This document shows positions 4,896 to 6,170 of a DNA stretch of 6,170 nt, piece after piece. The translations under genes were made by a program, and so were the position numbers. Origin of the DNA: JBFGCT01 sp041581055 (GTDB lineage Bacteria > Actinomycetota > Acidimicrobiia > Acidimicrobiales > Ilumatobacteraceae); NCBI GenBank assembly GCA_041581055.1, contig JBFGCT010000210.1, forward strand, positions 1 to 6,170, in the 5' to 3' direction. Below the pieces are notes generated by a model, which saw nothing but the letters and a program-made list of their open reading frames with translations, was not told the origin of the DNA and searched no databases. The first letter of the stretch is position 1. Every line of letters starts with the position of its first letter.

Positions 4896-6170
4896 ATGCG
4901 GATCACCAGTGCCTCCTCACCGTGGCGCGCCCGGGTGGCGGCGGGGGTCCTCGCCGGTCTGATCGCCGTCGTCGCGCCCGTTGGCGCCGGCGCGGACCAC
5001 GGCACCGAGGCCGCCAAGCGGGCCGCCCAGGAGATCCAGGCCGCGCAGGACCGCGCCAACGCCGCCGCCCAGGCGCTGTTCGACGCCGAGTCGGCGATCG
5101 ACACGCTGGAGATCGAGATCGCCGACGCCGAGGGAGAGCTGGCGGTGGTGCAGGCGCAGGCCGACGCCATGCGGGCCGAGCTGGAGGAGCAGGCCGCGCG
5201 CCGCTTCGTCAACGCCGGCGCGACCTCGTTCCCGCTCCTCATCGACCTCGAGGACACCAACGACGCGCTCACCGTCGACGTCTTCGCCGCGGTCTCCCGC
5301 TCGTCGGGCGTCGTCGACCTCGACGACTTCGAGGCCGTCACGACCGAGTTGACAGAACTCACCGAGCGGCTCGACTCCCGCAAGCGACAGCAGGCCGCGG
5401 CGCGCGAGCAGTTCATCGGGCTTCGGGCGAACGCCGAGGCCGAGGTCCTCGCGCTGCAGGAGATCGAGCAACAGCGGCTGGCCGACGAGGCGGTGCAACA
5501 CGAGCTCGAGCGGCAACGGCGCGAGCGCGCCGAGCGGGAGGCCGCCGAGGCGGCCGCCGCGGCGAAGGCGCAGGCCGCCGCCGAGGCCGCGGCGAAGCAG
5601 GCCGCCGAGGCGGCCGCGGCGAGCAACAGCGGTTCGAGCGGCGGCGGTTCCGGCTCGGGCGGTTCGAGCGGCGGCGGTTCGAGCTCGGGCGGTTCGAGCA
5701 GCGGTGGTTCGAGCAGCGGTGGTTCGAGCGGCGGCGGATCGGGCTCCAGTGGTTCGGGCGGCAGCTCCAGCTCGGGCGGTTCGAGCGGCGGCGGATCGGG
5801 TGGCGGCGGTTCGAGCGTCGTGGCGCCCCCGCCACCGCCACCGCCACCGCCACCGCCACCGCCCAGCTCGAACATCGTCTGCCCGGTCAACGGCTCGCGG
5901 GCCTACTCCGACACCTGGGGCGCGCCGCGCTCGGGTGGCCGCCGGCACCAGGGCGTCGACCTCATCTCGCCGACCGGGACCCCGCTGGTCGCCGTCGAGT
6001 CGGGGTCCGTGCGCTTCTCGAGCAACCGCCTCGGCGGTCTCGCGGCGTGGCTGACGGGGAACAGCGGCACCAAGTACTACTACGCCCACCTCAGCAGCTA
6101 CGCCGGCGGCAGCCGTGGCGTGTCGCAGGGCGAGGTCATCGGCTACGTCGGATCGACGGGCAACGCCGGG
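4896..6170 (+). CDS. Secreted coiled-coil M23 peptidoglycan endopeptidase (3' end outside window)
   Basis: The frame runs open for 425 codons to the window end. Residues 1-33 are a signal peptide, with an apolar core at 14-29 and likely cleavage AGA|DH after Ala33. Residues about 38-242 are a charged, Ala/Glu/Gln-rich coiled coil, broken by NAGATSFPLLIDLEDTNDAL (106-125), as in EnvC/RipC-like activators. Then follow a Gly/Ser linker (about 243-307), 13 prolines (311-323), and an M23 domain from about 329. HQGVD (351-355) supplies the first zinc His and Asp, and YYYAHLS (394-400) the catalytic-side His398. The expected HLHFE metal motif would lie just past the window end. M23 enzymes cut peptide cross-links in the cell wall; a coiled-coil M23 layout often means regulation by a membrane partner at division. 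Cys329 is the only Cys seen. ATG 4896 fits the signal peptide and the promoter spacing. Separate from the sulfur operon. Confidence 0.92.
   Translation, partial: MRITSASSPWRARVAAGVLAGLIAVVAPVGAGADHGTEAAKRAAQEIQAAQDRANAAAQALFDAESAIDTLEIEIADAEGELAVVQAQADAMRAELEEQAARRFVNAGATSFPLLIDLEDTNDALTVDVFAAVSRSSGVVDLDDFEAVTTELTELTERLDSRKRQQAAAREQFIGLRANAEAEVLALQEIEQQRLADEAVQHELERQRRERAEREAAEAAAAAKAQAAAEAAAKQAAEAAAASNSGSSGGGSGSGGSSGGGSSSGGSSSGGSSSGGSSGGGSGSSGSGGSSSSGGSSGGGSGGGGSSVVAPPPPPPPPPPPPPSSNIVCPVNGSRAYSDTWGAPRSGGRRHQGVDLISPTGTPLVAVESGSVRFSSNRLGGLAAWLTGNSGTKYYYAHLSSYAGGSRGVSQGEVIGYVGSTGNAG
5631..5816 (+). repeat. Degenerate in-frame repeats encoding a Gly/Ser linker
   Basis: About 62 consecutive codons encode only Gly or Ser. 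The 9-nt unit GGTTCGAGC occurs eight times, separated by GGC, AGC and similar codons, so the tract looks grown by slippage or unequal exchange. Tracts like this commonly vary in length between strains. It serves as a flexible spacer between the coiled coil and the peptidase domain. Confidence 0.8.
5826..5864 (+). repeat. Polyproline tract of alternating CCA/CCG codons
   Basis: Thirteen proline codons in a row (residues 311-323), mostly as alternating CCG and CCA. They form a rigid extended arm directly before the M23 domain. The 6-bp period makes this another likely site of length variation. Confidence 0.85.

Noticed and set aside
4661..5890. Minus-strand frame encoding Pro/Glu/Leu repeats and a Gly run
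   Set aside because: It is the antisense reading of the Gly/Ser and polyproline tracts of the M23 gene.
1..6170. CRISPR arrays, tRNA or rRNA genes, insertion sequences
   Set aside because: No regularly spaced repeats, RNA-gene-like segments, transposase frames or terminal inverted repeats were seen.

Overview
This is a GC-rich window with strongly G/C-ending codons and two promoters that look leaderless. Together these suggest a high-GC actinobacterium. Acidimicrobiia is a guess from general style only, since no phylogenetic marker is present. The window holds five clear protein genes, one probable small gene that has been easy to overlook, and a dense regulatory region between two divergent genes.

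Layout. Positions 36-788 (minus strand) encode a GntR-type regulator with a UTRA ligand domain; an AGGAGG ribosome site fixes a GTG start much shorter than the longest open frame. Positions 789-946 are a divergent control region with three separate dyad-symmetric sequences: a nested TTTGT/TTGT/ACAA/ACAAA site (808-837), a 35-bp inverted repeat with 13 of 15 arm pairs (870-904), and a near-perfect 20-bp palindrome (927-946) that covers the -10 box of the rightward promoter. Positions 947-4831 (plus strand) form a tight four-cistron unit: a SulP-family anion transporter with a STAS domain, an unrecognised 48-codon ORF overlapping both neighbours, a rhodanese with a C-terminal membrane hairpin, and a persulfide dioxygenase-like metallo-beta-lactamase fused to two rhodanese domains. 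Positions 4896-6170 hold the start of a secreted M23 metallopeptidase with a coiled coil, a Gly/Ser linker and a polyproline stretch; it is cut by the window end.

How they fit together. The unit looks like a sulfane-sulfur (persulfide/sulfide) handling operon. The MBL-rhodanese fusion would oxidise persulfide sulfur, with transfer at its C-terminal rhodanese. The membrane-tethered rhodanese would relay sulfane sulfur at the inner face of the membrane, and SulP would move the resulting or required oxyanion. The domain order MBL, dead rhodanese, live rhodanese is that of CstB-type proteins. No sulfide:quinone oxidoreductase or known persulfide sensor lies in the window. The GntR regulator is divergent, but its apparent operator sequence differs from the palindrome over the sulP promoter, so a second, unlinked regulator may control the operon. 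The M23 gene seems independent, with its own promoter.

The individual protein families are known. The least explained parts are the three-dyad control region, the doubly overlapping small ORF, and the matching 7-nt spacing between -10 box and ATG at both rightward promoters.
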